From: Fagopyrum homotropicum
Lineage: Eukaryota > Streptophyta > Magnoliopsida > Caryophyllales > Polygonaceae
NCBI GenBank assembly: GCA_033239125.1
Contig: BSWB01000006.1
Span: 30,868,001-30,932,000, forward strand
DNA: 64,000 nt
Reading direction: 5' to 3'
A program made the translations under genes and the position numbers. How positions within the stretch are numbered: the first letter of the stretch is position 1; the number at the start of each line of letters is the position of its first letter. The notes under the pieces are model-generated. The model saw only the letters and a program-made list of their open reading frames with translations. It searched no databases and was not told where the DNA came from. Positions 45,146 through 56,600 of this stretch are shown in pieces.

Positions 45146-45700
45146 GCGTTTTTTTTCTAGAACTTTAATTGATAGTGGCTAAGTTATTGAAATGATCAAA
45201 AGGAAGTTCACAAAAATAATTGTTTCTTCATCCTAACAAATCAATTTTTTTATTGGGTAAAATGACTAACTAGGCCTCTTACACTATTACTCTATTAACG
45301 ATACACATAGCATAAACTTATTTTGTAAATATACCACTATTTAACCCAATTCTTTCATCTAGGTGGAAATTATATAGGGTAAAATTAGAGGGGTCTACAA
45401 AACAAAATCCTATAAAAAAGAGTTTATTTAATCCAATTCTTTCTTTTTTATTTATAACGATTTCAATAAAATCAAATCTAAAAATGTCAAATCTTTAAAA
45501 TATACTTAATTGTCTAAAAATCTAACAATAATTATCATAAAAAATAATTTAATATAAATAAACTAGCGGATTAAATAGCTATTAGAAATAATTATATATT
45601 ATTTTGTTAGAGTATTTTAGAAAACAATCGAATTTGTTAGAGTTATTTTCAAAAGAATAAACATTAATTGATGAAAATCAACAGATACTAATTTCATAAA
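45146..45700. other. AT-rich spacer, nothing recognised
   Basis: No frames, RNA genes or transposon ends were identified. Confidence 0.4.
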
Positions 45701-45711
45701 TTAGTTATTAA

Positions 45712-46297
45712 CTATGATGGACGGACACTTCTAGAAGGCGGCGTGTCCCGTGTCCCGCCGTGTCGGACACGGGGACACAACAGGACACGGCTCAGACACG
45801 GTCAAATATGACCGGACACGGTCAAGACACGTTTCCGAGGTAGGAAACGTCTAGCACACGGTGAGGGCCCATATTGTATCCGGTCAAGACACGGTCAACG
45901 AAAGTTTACCTTATTTTTAAGGCTAGAAAAAAGAAAAGAACATTTTTTTGAAAAAACATAAAGAAAAAATGATATACAGTAATATTTTTTCTTCTCTCCC
46001 ATTTTTTTCCGACTAAACCTAGTCCTACATGGACACCTGCGAGATTGTAGATGTTGGAAATAAATGAATAGTTCATTTTGTTATCATGTTAATATTTTAT
46101 CTACTCAAATATCATTGGTTTTTTTTTCTTCGTATATATGTATTTCATTGTGATATAGGAATTCTATATTTCAATATCTTTAAAATGATATATTATTTGT
46201 TTTACTCGCCGTGTCCCCGTTTCCTATACTTTTGAGGATAGCCGCTTCCCCGTTTCTCGCCGTATCCGTTTTCCATGTCCTTGTCCGTGCATCATAG
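45712..46297. mobile_element. 586-bp terminal-inverted-repeat element rich in GTGTCC/GGACAC
   Basis: The left end CTATGATGGACGGACA and the reverse complement of the right end, CTATGATGCACGGACA, match at 15 of 16. The octamer GTTATTAA flanks both sides exactly (45704-45711 and 46298-46305). The left 190 bp is packed with GTGTCC, GGACACGG and GTCAAGACACG strings, and the right end carries GTGTCCCCGTTTCC. The 8-bp duplication suggests a hAT-type non-autonomous element; a 9-bp reading with one mismatch would suggest a MULE. There is no coding capacity. Confidence 0.85.
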
Positions 46298-46305
46298 GTT
46301 ATTAA

Positions 46306-47129
46306 TATAAAAAAATAATTTAAATTATGATATAATTAAAATATAATTTCATTTAAAAGGAGAATTTGTAAAATTAATAATTGTGCAAATTATTTGATAA
46401 AAAAAAAAGCAGGACTTTAAATATCGATTTTGTGAAATTAGTTTTTGATTGATAAATTACTCTCGGGTTGACACATAGTAAAAAGTATTTGAGAGAATTG
46501 AGTTAATAAATTTTTTTTTGTATATGTGATACAAATTAGACTCCTCTTCAATTAGAATATTTTTTTCAAAGGCGTGTTATATATACAACACTCAAATTCA
46601 CAAGAAGCGCCGACGCCTATATGTATTTCAATCTGGACGCCAACGCCATTAGAGAGCGCGCAAGATACTGCAAACGACTTAACTATAAATTTCTTTTTAT
46701 AAGGAGAAACACGTTGTTTTGCAAAATATATCAAAACATCTATTAGACACTTCGATGTCTTGATTAGATTTTCTTTGTTGCAGTTCTAAATGTTTGTTTT
46801 AGAGAATTATGGATGCATGAACGACTGCAGACGGTTAGTCTATAGATATTTACAACGGTGATAGAATATTTACCGTGCACTTTCTTTGATGAACACTATC
46901 TCTTTGTATTTCTTAAACTCACTCAATCTTCTTTCCGTTTCTCTTATCTCTGTCGTTGATTTCGTACGATAGTGGATCTCTTTTATGTTTCTCTTTTTAC
47001 ACATGATTGTTTTTTATCCTATATTACCTCCTTCTCAACTTAATTAAGTAATAAAAAGGTGAAATAATCTTGAAAAATAGACATCGACATACTAGTATAT
47101 GAATAATTGTTGAGCTTTAACTATGTATT
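46306..47129. other. AT-rich spacer, nothing recognised
   Basis: No gene or repeat terminus identified. The palindrome-like GCGCCGACGCC near 46606 is short and isolated. Confidence 0.35.
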
Positions 47130-47134
47130 CAGCG

Positions 47135-50100
47135 TGTAATATCCGGAAAATTTTTCTTTCCGTTCATTTCCAAGCCAACATAATCTTGGTATTTTATGTG
47201 ATGAATTAAACACATAAAATGATCTTTTATGATTTTATGTGGAATTTTGATCAAATAAAATACTACTTATAACACTCTTACAAAACTAGTTTTAAATGGC
47301 CCGTTGACAAGTGTTTGACAAGCCCAAGACAAGCTCAAGACAAACCCATGACAAGGTCATGACAAGCCCATGACAAGAGCCCATCCAAGCCCAACTCTCT
47401 TTGTATCTCCTCAGCCATCCGTCAGCCCTAGACGAAACCCTAGTGCGGCAAACAGCCTCCTCTTGCCCTCACGTGCAACGTCTGGATTGTAGCTTGAAGA
47501 TACGCTCTTCTCCTTCACCTCTTTTTCACGTCACACCAACAACAGCGGGGTGTCCTCGTTGCTTCCAATCCACCAACCGGCACAAACGGAACTCCAATAC
47601 AGGCGACTACTGCGGTGCGGCATCGACGCCGGTCTTCTCTCCAGTCGACTTCAGCCACCATCTCTGCGGCAGGACTCAGGCAGGCCGGCACCCTCCTCCC
47701 TCTACGCGCACCATCTTACTTCACGTGACCAGCAACGGCGCTCCTCCTACGGCGTTCATCTCTCTCCATTGCAATTCCCTCTCAGCAGCCGGCACCCGAT
47801 CTACGGCGTTCATCTCGCTCCATCTTACTTCACGTGCAACGTCTGGAATTTGCTTCAGGCAGGCCGGCACCCGCCTCTCCTTTCAACTACACCCAATCGA
47901 AGACAGCAGCAGTCCCTCTCAACAGCCGCACACACGACAACAGCAGCCTTGCACCCCCTTCATTAGTCTCCTCGAGTCGTGTAATCGAGTAAGGCTTGTT
48001 CATCTCTCTTTCTTGCACTTCCGCCCATGTAATTCATGCCTAATGAGTGCCCTTTTATGTCTCCTAAATCTACCCAGAACAGCCATAGAGGAGCTGGTAC
48101 AGATTCATGCTATTTCTTCCGAGTTTCAAGAAGTGTTGAACAACCGACTTTGAGCCTAGATTTGGGTAAGTTAGACTCTTTCTTTGCTCCTGGTTTTTGG
48201 ATATGTTGTTGTCGGTATTGCAGTGTAGAACATACTGAAATTTGAGCCTATTTTGAGTTATAGTTTAGGAGATATGAGTTTATCAAGTTGGCTTCTCATG
48301 CAGTTTTCTAAGTGTGCTGAGTTTGAGGAAATTTGCTTGAGATGCAGTTTTGTAGAATAAATTTGGAGGGGTTATTGACTTCTGTTAGACTTGAATTTCG
48401 GACAAGTTATAGTTGATATAGTATAGTAGATCATACTAAAATTTCAGAGGAATCCATGTTATGGTTAAAGAGATATGAGGTTTCAAAGTTCAGTTTTATA
48501 AATGTGCTGAATTGAGAAAAACAGCATGGGATGCTGTTTTGTGAGATAGTTTAGAATAGGCTTTGGATCTCTGTTAGGCTTGAATTTTTGATATGATATA
48601 GTTGACATCTTGTTGTAGATCATATTAAAATTTGGGAAGAATCGGAGTTACGGTTTGAGAGTTATTGTGTTTCAAACTTGACGTTTTTATATACGTGCTG
48701 AGTGTTGGGGAAAACAGCAAGTGAGGCTGTTTTGTGAAATGATTTTGAATAAGCTCTTGATATCCGTTGGACTTGAATTTTGGATATGATATAGTTTACA
48801 TATTTTTGTAGAACATATTAAAATTTGAGAGGCATCCAGCGAGTGGTTTGGGATTTACGATTTTTCCAAGATTGAGTCGTAAGCAGTTTTTCTGTTGTGC
48901 TGAAATTCAGTTTTGGGAGATAGTTTTAAATAGGATTTTGATCTCCTTTGCAGCTAAATTTTGGATATATTATAGATAAGATTTTATAGTAGAATATATC
49001 AAAATTTGGAATAAATCCAGTGAGTGGTTTAGGAGTTATGATTTTTCAAAGTGTACTCAGATTTTGACTAAGTATAGAATTTGTAAAGGGAGTAGTCAAC
49101 TTTAGGAATTTTTATAAAACTGTTGAATGAACAGTTTGGAGAAATTCTTTCTCCTAAAGTTAGATAGGACATCATAGATAATCTAGGGATTTAAATCGGA
49201 ATTTTTATAAGCGGTTACGAATTTTATATTTGGAATCGAAGTTAGACCTTTACGATTTCCCGGAAAATAGAAACATAGGAAAAATGTTAGCTTGGAACCA
49301 AACGAAGCTTTGGGAGTTAGAATATGATTTTAGAATCTCAAATAGGAGTTTAGACATGAATTTTAGAATTTTCGGGAATTTCGGGACCAAGGGTAAAATG
49401 GTCATTTTACCCTAAATTAATACTGCAACTAGTTATGTCTTAATACATTATTCTATTTTAGAAGTCTTAGACTTATAACTACGTAGGAGTGTGCTAATGC
49501 ACTTATTTCCTTTGACAGGCAACTGAGTTGCTACAGTTTACAGAGCGAGTTGGTTTACAGAGAGTCGAGCTTTATATCAGGTAAGTCCTTTGGGCTTACT
49601 TAGCTGACTTCTAAATATGAGCATGAATGATGATAGTGGCGTATGATTGAAATGTTTAGAAAGATAGGTTGTGATATATATTTACCGACCTATACTTGGC
49701 CTAAGAGTAACGGGCGGTGGCATTCTGCTCAGTTAGCTTGCGAGCGCTGGGGGTTTCTTTAGGGACTAGTCCATGCTCGGTTTGTAGTGATGCTACCGGC
49801 GGAGGTCAGCTAGACCTACACCCAGTTGGATAAGGAACGGAGGCGAGAGCTGTTAATAGCTCTCGTGCCACAACTTAAATTGAATAATGTGAATCACTTA
49901 AATAATAGATAATAAACGGTTGAGTGCCAGCATGATGTTTGTTTATAATTTTTCTGCGTGTGTTTGTGCTATTGTTATTCTTCTTATATTTGGATTGTTA
50001 GCTAACGGTTTATCCGTGTTGTAGATCTGTAGAGATAGACAGTTGCAGAGAGATCCGGAACGGATGGTCAGCCGGGTCCACGTACTCGTTAGATGGGGAC

Positions 50101-50313
50101 GGGGGAGTCTTCCATACGTCATACATGTTATGTATCTTTATATATGTTTGTAAGGCTGTCACATGTGTACGTTTATACCATTAAAAATATTATGTTTTAT
50201 AAATTGTTTTAAATACATTTGTGCCTTGTTGTAAGATCCAAGTAATGTTGTTGTTAAACCAAGGTCGGGACCCATTGTGAGCTCCCCGAGTTCCGAGAAT
50301 TTGGGGTGTTACA
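47135..50313 (+). repeat. 5' LTR of the deleted Tekay-like element
   Basis: It starts TGTAATATCCGG and ends TTTGGGGTGTTACA, 3179 bp. It resembles the solo LTR at 24305-27074 in the opposite orientation, for example around GGTCAGCCGGGTCCACGTAC at 50067. It contains about five degenerate subrepeats of ~185 bp (48130-49070). Long open frames at 47401-48153 reflect C-rich composition; I do not call them genes. Confidence 0.92.
48130..49070. repeat. ~185-bp subrepeats inside the LTR, about five copies
   Basis: Each unit contains a TTGAATTTTGGATATGATAT-like phrase, then GTAGAACATAYTAAAATTTG, then GAGTTATGGTTTRRGAG, then a GTGCTGAGTT/AACAGC block. Units can be followed near 48190, 48400, 48580, 48770 and 48950. 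They are diverged from one another, so the array is old within the family. The related solo LTR at 24305-27074 holds two to three counterparts. Confidence 0.75.
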
Positions 50314-50316
50314 ACA

Positions 50317-50330
50317 TGGTATCAGAGCCA
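50317..50330 (+). other. Primer binding site, initiator tRNA-Met
   Basis: TGGTATCAGAGCCA begins four bases after the 5' LTR, a full match to the initiator Met primer site used by Tekay and many other LTR elements. Confidence 0.92.
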
Positions 50331-52048
50331 GGTTGGCAACAATGGCACTTGAAATCTTCTAAAAGACCGAATGTATAAAATCACTAGAACCCGAAAGGGG
50401 TCTAAGATTTTCAAAAACGGATTTTTATTTTTACACACGTGCATAGTCGGGTTGTTGGGTTAGTAGTACGTCGGACCACCATCGTTCTCCGTGGATCTCT
50501 ACAACTTGGAATGATAGGTGTTAGTATATAGAGTTATATCGATATGTTTTAATTATATAAATGTGTATGTTTAGCATGTTAGTATCCTTTAGTTATGATA
50601 TCATGAATCGATTATCGCCTCATGATAAATCGGTAACGGACTTGAAGAGTTTTCAACACGAGATAATGGATTCAGACCGAGGATCGAGTGTTATACTCTG
50701 GTGGGCGTCCTTGTGACCATATAAATCATCCGAAGAACGAGTGGGCAAAGAAGTACAGATGTGGAGACAATTTTCACCACAAGTACCGTCCGAGGGGAAA
50801 GGAATCCCCGAGTCAACACAGGCAGAAGGAACAGGAAGTCATACAAGGGACTTGGTCGTATGAGGCTGAGAGATGAATTAGAAGAATCATGTAAGAGACG
50901 ACGAGAGATCGGATTAGAGATAACGATAAGGGAACAGGAATCATACAGAACGGAGTACAACCAAGATTTGCAGAATAAAAGATGTTATAATCAAGGCAAA
51001 CGCCGCCACATGCAAGCATGGGCATGAGAGTACAAAGAAGATAAGATGCTGACCCGAGGCGAAGAATTAAAAGAGTACAAAGACAACCATTGAAAAATGA
51101 GTTTAAAGACATGAAATAAATTTCATCATCATAGAGACGATTTGACTTACTTAGAGATGCAAGAATTTGTAAGAAATCATGACGTAAGTATCAAATACAA
51201 TAGAGGTCTGAAATTTAGACAAAAGAATTCTATAAAAGTGGCATTACAACACAACACCAGATAAAGGGAGGAATGTTAGTAAGGGATTCTGGTGGACTAA
51301 GGAGTCCACAATAACTTCTCATTCACCTAAAGATTTGAGTTACCAACAGTTACAGTCATATTAGATAACCGCAAACAGATGATGAACCAAGTAAGAATAA
51401 TTGTGAAGACACGCTTACAAGTTATTGTGGAAACCTTGATAAACTCATTGACGACAGATGAATGCTAGGACATCTCATAAGAGAACAAGAGAAGTACAGA
51501 CTGTGCAAGGAACTAAAGGGGTATTGACAAAGAAACTGGAGAAGATAGATTCTCACCAAGTGTTTCAAACTTCAAAAGAGATTGAAGAACAATAAGTTCG
51601 TGATCTTATAGAAGGTCAACTACAGACTAGTTGGTAGTAACTGGGACATAAACGTGCGGGTCAACTAGTGGTAACTGGTTGGCATATAAGGAGAATAACC
51701 ATAGACCTATGAAATAATTTTATAGACATCTGGAGGACCCTTCAAGAGATCAACGGCGACAAATGTGAAGTTAAATAGATACCAGTGCTAATACCCTTAA
51801 TAGTAACATGAAGTGAGTTCGAACTAGTAACTCTAATTAAGAACTTAAGAAGAAAGACTAGATGGCCAGGGATGACCCCTTATGTCATTTGAGACCAAGG
51901 AAATTGTGTGAGTGAATTACTATCTACTGGCTAAGAAAAGGGTACACATCACAGCTAGAACATATGGATTGTAAAAGAAGAACTAGAGGAATAAGAAGCA
52001 TATGATTTTGATAAGGTTCTATGCCAATGAAGACATAGTGTGATAGCA
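50331..52048 (+). pseudogene. Internal region of the deleted element, coding not recognisable
   Basis: After the leader shared with the complete Tekay element (to about 50400), the sequence is purine-rich with many stops in all frames. No zinc knuckle, protease, reverse transcriptase or integrase motif was found. It may derive from scrambled gag-pol or from unrelated filler. Confidence 0.45.
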
Positions 52049-52267
52049 TTCCATACGTCATGCATGTTATATATCTTTATGTATGTTTGTAAGGTTGTCA
52101 CTGGTGTACTTTCATACCATTAAAAATATTATGTTTTTGGAAATTGTTTTAATTACATTTGTGCCTTGTTGTAAGATCTTAGTAAAGTTGTTGTTAAACC
52201 AAGGTCGGGACCCATTGTGAGGTCCTAACTAGTAGCTCTCCGAGTTTCGAGAATTTGGGGTGTTACA
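52049..52267 (+). repeat. 3' LTR remnant (last ~219 bp)
   Basis: TTCCATACGTCATGCATGTT aligns with the 5' LTR near 50112, and the remnant ends GGGGTGTTACA. It keeps a 14-bp segment around CCTAACTAGTAGC that the 5' LTR lacks near 50280. Confidence 0.88.
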
Positions 52268-52438
52268 CAGCGCTCGTTTGTTAAACATCAAAAAGTAGAA
52301 TTCATATGAAGTAAAGCATTAAAATTCATAGAAAGTAGAAAGAAGTATAACGTGTTTAATTCTATCTAACTACCTAAGAATTAATGATTAATTTTGTCAC
52401 AAAAAGGATAATTAATAACTTTATAATAAAAATCACAT

Positions 52439-52627
52439 TATTAGGACAAAGATAACCTAGTGTATATATTCTACACTATTCCTAGAGGAAAAGACTAATC
52501 ACCAAGATCGTGACACTTGCCATATGATCTCAGGCTGAAGTCTATTATAAATACTATGTAATAACTGTCAATCAATACATGAGAATACATTTTCTACAAT
52601 CATATTCTGGCGTTGTAGTTTGTTACT
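52439..52627 (+). repeat. 5' LTR of the Copia element
   Basis: It starts TATTAGGACAAAGATAACCT. A counterpart begins at 63311 (TACTAGCACAAATATAACCT), and both share CCTAGTGTATAYATTCTA, TATTCCTAGAGGAAA and TGAAGTCTATTATAA. The end is set by the following primer site. Confidence 0.8.
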
Positions 52628-52628
52628 A

Positions 52629-52645
52629 TGGTATCACAACAATAG
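52629..52645 (+). other. Copia primer binding site, Met-type, degenerate
   Basis: TGGTATCACAACAATAG starts directly after the 5' LTR. The first eight bases match the initiator Met primer site. Confidence 0.65.
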
Positions 52646-52690
52646 AGGCAAACGCCAAAACCTATTTTCTTTTATCTTCATCTTCTCACC

Positions 52691-54709
52691 ATGAGTAAAT
52701 CAGACGATTCAGAAGCACAATCCAAAAGCAACCAAAACACATTAGACAAGAAAAACGAACCTCCTTTACAAGCCCCCATTCTTTCAAATCAAACCTTGCC
52801 CATGTTTTCTACCCTAAACACTATCAAATTACCAGCTAACAATTTTCCTATGTGGAAGGGAATCATCTAACCTTACCTCACTGCTACCTATCTCATTGAT
52901 TATGCAAAAAACAGTGTCCCTCCTCCAAATCCTTATGATACTCAGGCATTTCAGGTATGGTTGGCTAAAGACTAACTAGTTGTTGCCATTCTTTTCTCCT
53001 CCCTAGAATGTGATGACTCAGGTTCTTGATTTCAGGCATGGTTGGATAAAGACCAATTGGTTGTTGCCATTCTTTTCTCCTCCCTCACTGAGAACGTGAT
53101 GACTCAGGTTCTTGATTGCACCACATCTGCCAAATATGGTCCAGGGTTCATGAGTTATTTGCAGCTAACTCAACCTCCAAAATAGTTCAATATATCCTGC
53201 CTGAAATTGGCATCACTGAAGAAAGGGGGTGATATATTTCCACCTACTACAACAAGGCTCAAGACCTTGTACTAGCATCAAAGCAGCCGGACAGACCCTC
53301 TCAAACTCAGAATTCGTCACATACATGCTTGTTAATCTTGGTGCCGAATATGACTTTGTGGTAACTTCCCTCACAACACTCCCCATTCTGCCTCTTTCCC
53401 ATCAGGTTCTTGCTTATCTTCTAAATCATGAAGTGAGAGCTCTGCGTAACAACACCTCCATTCTTAGAACTCCTCCAAAGGCCAATCATACGGCCACAAG
53501 GGGGCGTGGTTGTGGAAACTATAGAGGAAGAGGAGGTCGAAGTGAAATTGAAGAAAGAGGTGGAGGTAGAAATGAGACAAACCGGTCAAATTTCTCAAAC
53601 GGAGGAGGAACACGAGGTGGAGGCAACAACGGTGGCAACCGTGGAGGCTACAATAGCTACACTGTAGGAAATCGAGGCTCAACGAATTTTTTCTAGCGGG
53701 TCAGACTCACGCCCAACTTGCCAACTTTGTGGCAAACCTGGACACATTGCTAATCAGTGTTGGCATCGATTCGATCACTCGTTTCAGGCGCCACCACCCT
53801 TATCTCTTCAAGTCAACAACACAACCTCACACTAGTACCCCGACACTACTGCAACGCATCATTACACGCCATATATTTCCAATCTCCGTATTGACAATCT
53901 CCCATACTCCGGCTCTGAACATGTTTTCCTTGGTGATGGCTCCACTATCCCAATTCAAAACCACGGTTCTGCATCTTTTTTCTCTCCTACTCATACTTTT
54001 CAGCTTTGCAATCTTCTTCGCACACCCTCTCTTACTTGAATCTTCTCTCAGTAAATAGATTTTGTGCCGACAATAACGTCTTCTTCGAATTTCATTCTAA
54101 TCACTTCCTTCTCAAACATTCACAGACACAGGCTCCTCTTCTCAAGGGTACCGTTTTAAAAACGGTATGTATGTCCTATCCACATCGATGGCACCACCGG
54201 CAATGCATTCCACCACTGTCCACCCACCCACCACCTATATGTGGCATCTACGACTTTTCCATCCCTCTAGCCGTATTACTAGATCTTTTTCCCCCTTTTG
54301 GAACCATTAAACCTATTCCTGTAGTTGGACCAAGGTCCCATGCCTTATCACATTATCCTAGCCAATCTGTCTCTACACATGTCCTACAAATACTATTTTG
54401 TGATGTTTGGGGCCTAGCCCATGAACTATCCTTTAATGGGAATCGGTACTACGTATCAATTGTTGATGATTTTAGCAAATTTTTATAGATATTCGGATAT
54501 GCCCTTACAAACTAAAATCCGATGTCTTAATTATCCTATAATCTTTCATCAATCTTGTCTCCAATATCTTCTCACAAAAAGTGATCTCAATTCAAACCGA
54601 CAATGGCACCGAATTCAAACCACTCACACCATTATTCAAAAAATTGGGCATTACCCATCGCCTTACATGTTCGTATTCCCATCAACAAAACGGAAGCATA
54701 GAGAGTGGT
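52691..54709 (+). pseudogene. Copia gag, protease-linked region and integrase N-terminal half, broken
   Basis: ATG at 52691 opens MSKSDDSEAQSKSNQ, then INTIKLPANNFPMWKG-like gag sequence with stops. A frame from 53229 gives QVLAYLLNHEVRALRNN and a Gly/Arg-rich tail. A CCHC knuckle reads CQLCGKPGHIANQCWHRF near 53720. Downstream come LGDGSTIPIQNHGSA and LNLLSVNRFCADNNVFFEF (GAG-pre-integrase region). The integrase core shows NRYYVSIVDDFSKF near 54450 and IQTDNGTEF near 54600, with HQQNGSIE near 54690 supplying the third catalytic residue. A tandem duplication of about 81 bp (52950-53117) sits inside gag. The nested Gypsy element interrupts the integrase immediately after the catalytic Glu codon. 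Confidence 0.82.
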
Positions 54710-56476
54710 TGATAGCATGAATTATTGTCTATATTTTGGGACCTGTTTAGACGTTTTATCTTCAATAATCTGCATGTTTGTATATATATTATGTGATTAT
54801 ATTGTCGTTTCATCTACCTTTGCGGGAATCGAGGTCTACACCAAGTTTCGTTGTAATCGTAGGTAAAATGGCACGTTTTGCATCAAAAGGAGCAAAAGGA
54901 GCTATGGAGTCATTGGAGCTACATTCAGGAGCTTAAGGAAGAATCCAGGAATCATGGAATTGGATTAGAGATTCACTTTGGACCAGATTTGAGAGATTTC
55001 ACATTCAGTTGTGATTCACCTCAGTTGACTATAGAGTCACCTCGACCGAGGTGATCCAGAGGAGCTGATTCGACCGAGGCGAACACCTTGGACGCGGCAA
55101 GGATATTTTATTCTTGGCTGAGATCTTTTATCTTTGGAAAGAGGATCTTATATTTTTGGGTTGGATTCCTAGAAGGAAGAAGATAAATTAGCCCATATAT
55201 TTTTCCTATTTTTATGGGAAAAGATCTTTTTAAGATATCTTATCTTTGGAGGGTAATTTTCCTATAAAAAGGGTTGGATTTCCCACAAATCCACATCATG
55301 CTATACCATCCGCTATCACCCGGAACAGCCGTTTTACCCTACTATAGCTGGAAGATTTGAAGAACCTTTTTGAAGGTTGAAAGAAGAATGAAGGAAGAAA
55401 GTTTATAGCTTTTATAGCTTTGTGAAGGGTTTTGTAAGATTCTCTTAGATTCCCTTCTTTATTGATTGCCTTATTGGATTTTGAATTTTGATCCAAGGAA
55501 CGCTTGTTATTTGATAATTGATTTAGTTATTGAAGCCTTTCTCTTAAGGTTTTCTTGTTCAATTATTCTCTTTCTTCCCATATATTTGATTATTACTTTC
55601 ATGATGATGAGTGGCTAATTTCCTTGTGGGATTTTAGGGTGATTGGTTGAAGGTTTTGGGAAAAAACAATGATAGAATAATCTTAATCACAGTAGGACCC
55701 TGAAAGTTCGAGTCTTTAACCTTAACCCTAAGGCATCTCGCTCAGTCGATGAACATCTCGGCCGGGGTGAAATTCGTTTGACCGAGGTGACTTTTCTGAT
55801 CCGTAACTGAGAGTTAAGTGTTAGAGTTTGTCAAATCCTATTCTCATTACACCTTTCTGGTTCAATGCAAGCCTAGGATGAGACTTACCCGGTAATTCCT
55901 TTGTTTGTATACCAAAGATCATAAGTATAGGTAATAAAGGTTTATCCTTTATTGGGGTTTGAGTGTGCTTTCATTCCATCTTTGTGAGTTAGCTTGAGAC
56001 TTACCCGGTAAAGGTTGATTCTATTCCCTTAGGTGGTGTGTTAGTTTAAGGTTATAGTTCTTTTCCTTGATTCCTTGAGACTTACCCGGTAATAGGAGTT
56101 ACGGTTTGAGATTAGTGAGTAGTAAGACTTACCCGGTGATCTATTCCGCTTTAGTAACACCTTCCCTATGTAAATATCTCAGCTTTGTCCGCTTATCTTT
56201 AGATCTTGAGTTGGAACCACAACTAGATGCTTTAATCCCTAGAATTGCATATTTCCTTAATTGTCTTTTATCATCCTTGATTGTTTTAATTGCTTCGTGG
56301 TTAGTAATTACATAGCTTACCTATTCCTGCTTTGTTTCACTAAGTCCCTGTGATCGACCCCTGGAATTCCTTGCTTTTACTACGATTGACCCGTACACTG
56401 CGGGTTTGCATCCTTGTTTTAAGCTTACATCTAGGGTTATAAATTTAAAGCTTGCATACACCGTTTGGAGCGAACA
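54710..56476 (+). repeat. 5' LTR of the Athila/Tat-like element
   Basis: 1767 bp, from TGATAGCATG to GAGCGAACA. It includes a 45-bp segment near 56292-56336 missing from the 3' LTR at a short repeat (TTTCACTAAG side). It holds four copies of GAGACTTACCCGGTRA-like sequence (about 55882, 55989, 56078, 56122) and several CACCTCGACCGAGGTG-like motifs. Confidence 0.92.
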
Positions 56477-56478
56477 AG

Positions 56479-56498
56479 TTTTTGGCGCCGTTGCCAGG
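56479..56498 (+). other. Primer binding site, tRNA-Asp type
   Basis: TTTTTGGCGCCGTTGCCAGG lies just after the 5' LTR. TGGCGCCGTTGCC is complementary to the 3' end of tRNA-Asp and is diagnostic of Athila/Tat lineages. Confidence 0.88.
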
Positions 56499-56600
56499 GA
56501 CTTGGTCTAGAGCAAGCCGGTTGCAGTTGTCTTTCGGGGCTATTGCCCTTGTTGCTATTAACTACTCTTTCTATGAGTTTTGTAGTTTTCAAGATATCCG

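Larger units (their letters stand above)
47135..52267 (+). mobile_element. Deleted Tekay-like Gypsy element (CAGCG duplication)
   Basis: CAGCG flanks the element at 47130-47134 and 52268-52272, so the outer ends are original. The 5' LTR is full length (47135-50313), followed by a primer site and about 1.7 kb of internal DNA with no recognisable gag-pol domain. Only the last ~219 bp of the 3' LTR remains (52049-52267). The sequence after the primer site (AACAATGGCACTTGAAATCT) matches the complete Tekay element. A large deletion thus removed most of the interior and of the 3' LTR. Confidence 0.88.

Noticed and set aside
47401..48153. 250-codon + strand frame in the LTR at 47135
   Set aside because: It lies wholly inside an LTR, is C-rich and has no recognisable domain. 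The related solo LTR shows no matching protein.
50331..52048. Gag-pol coding sequence in the deleted Tekay-like element
   Set aside because: Frames are short, and none shows a zinc knuckle, DTGA, IDD or integrase motif.
55875..56140. CRISPR-like array from the repeated GAGACTTACCCGGTAA
   Set aside because: There are only four copies with irregular spacers, inside a plant LTR and repeated identically in the second LTR.
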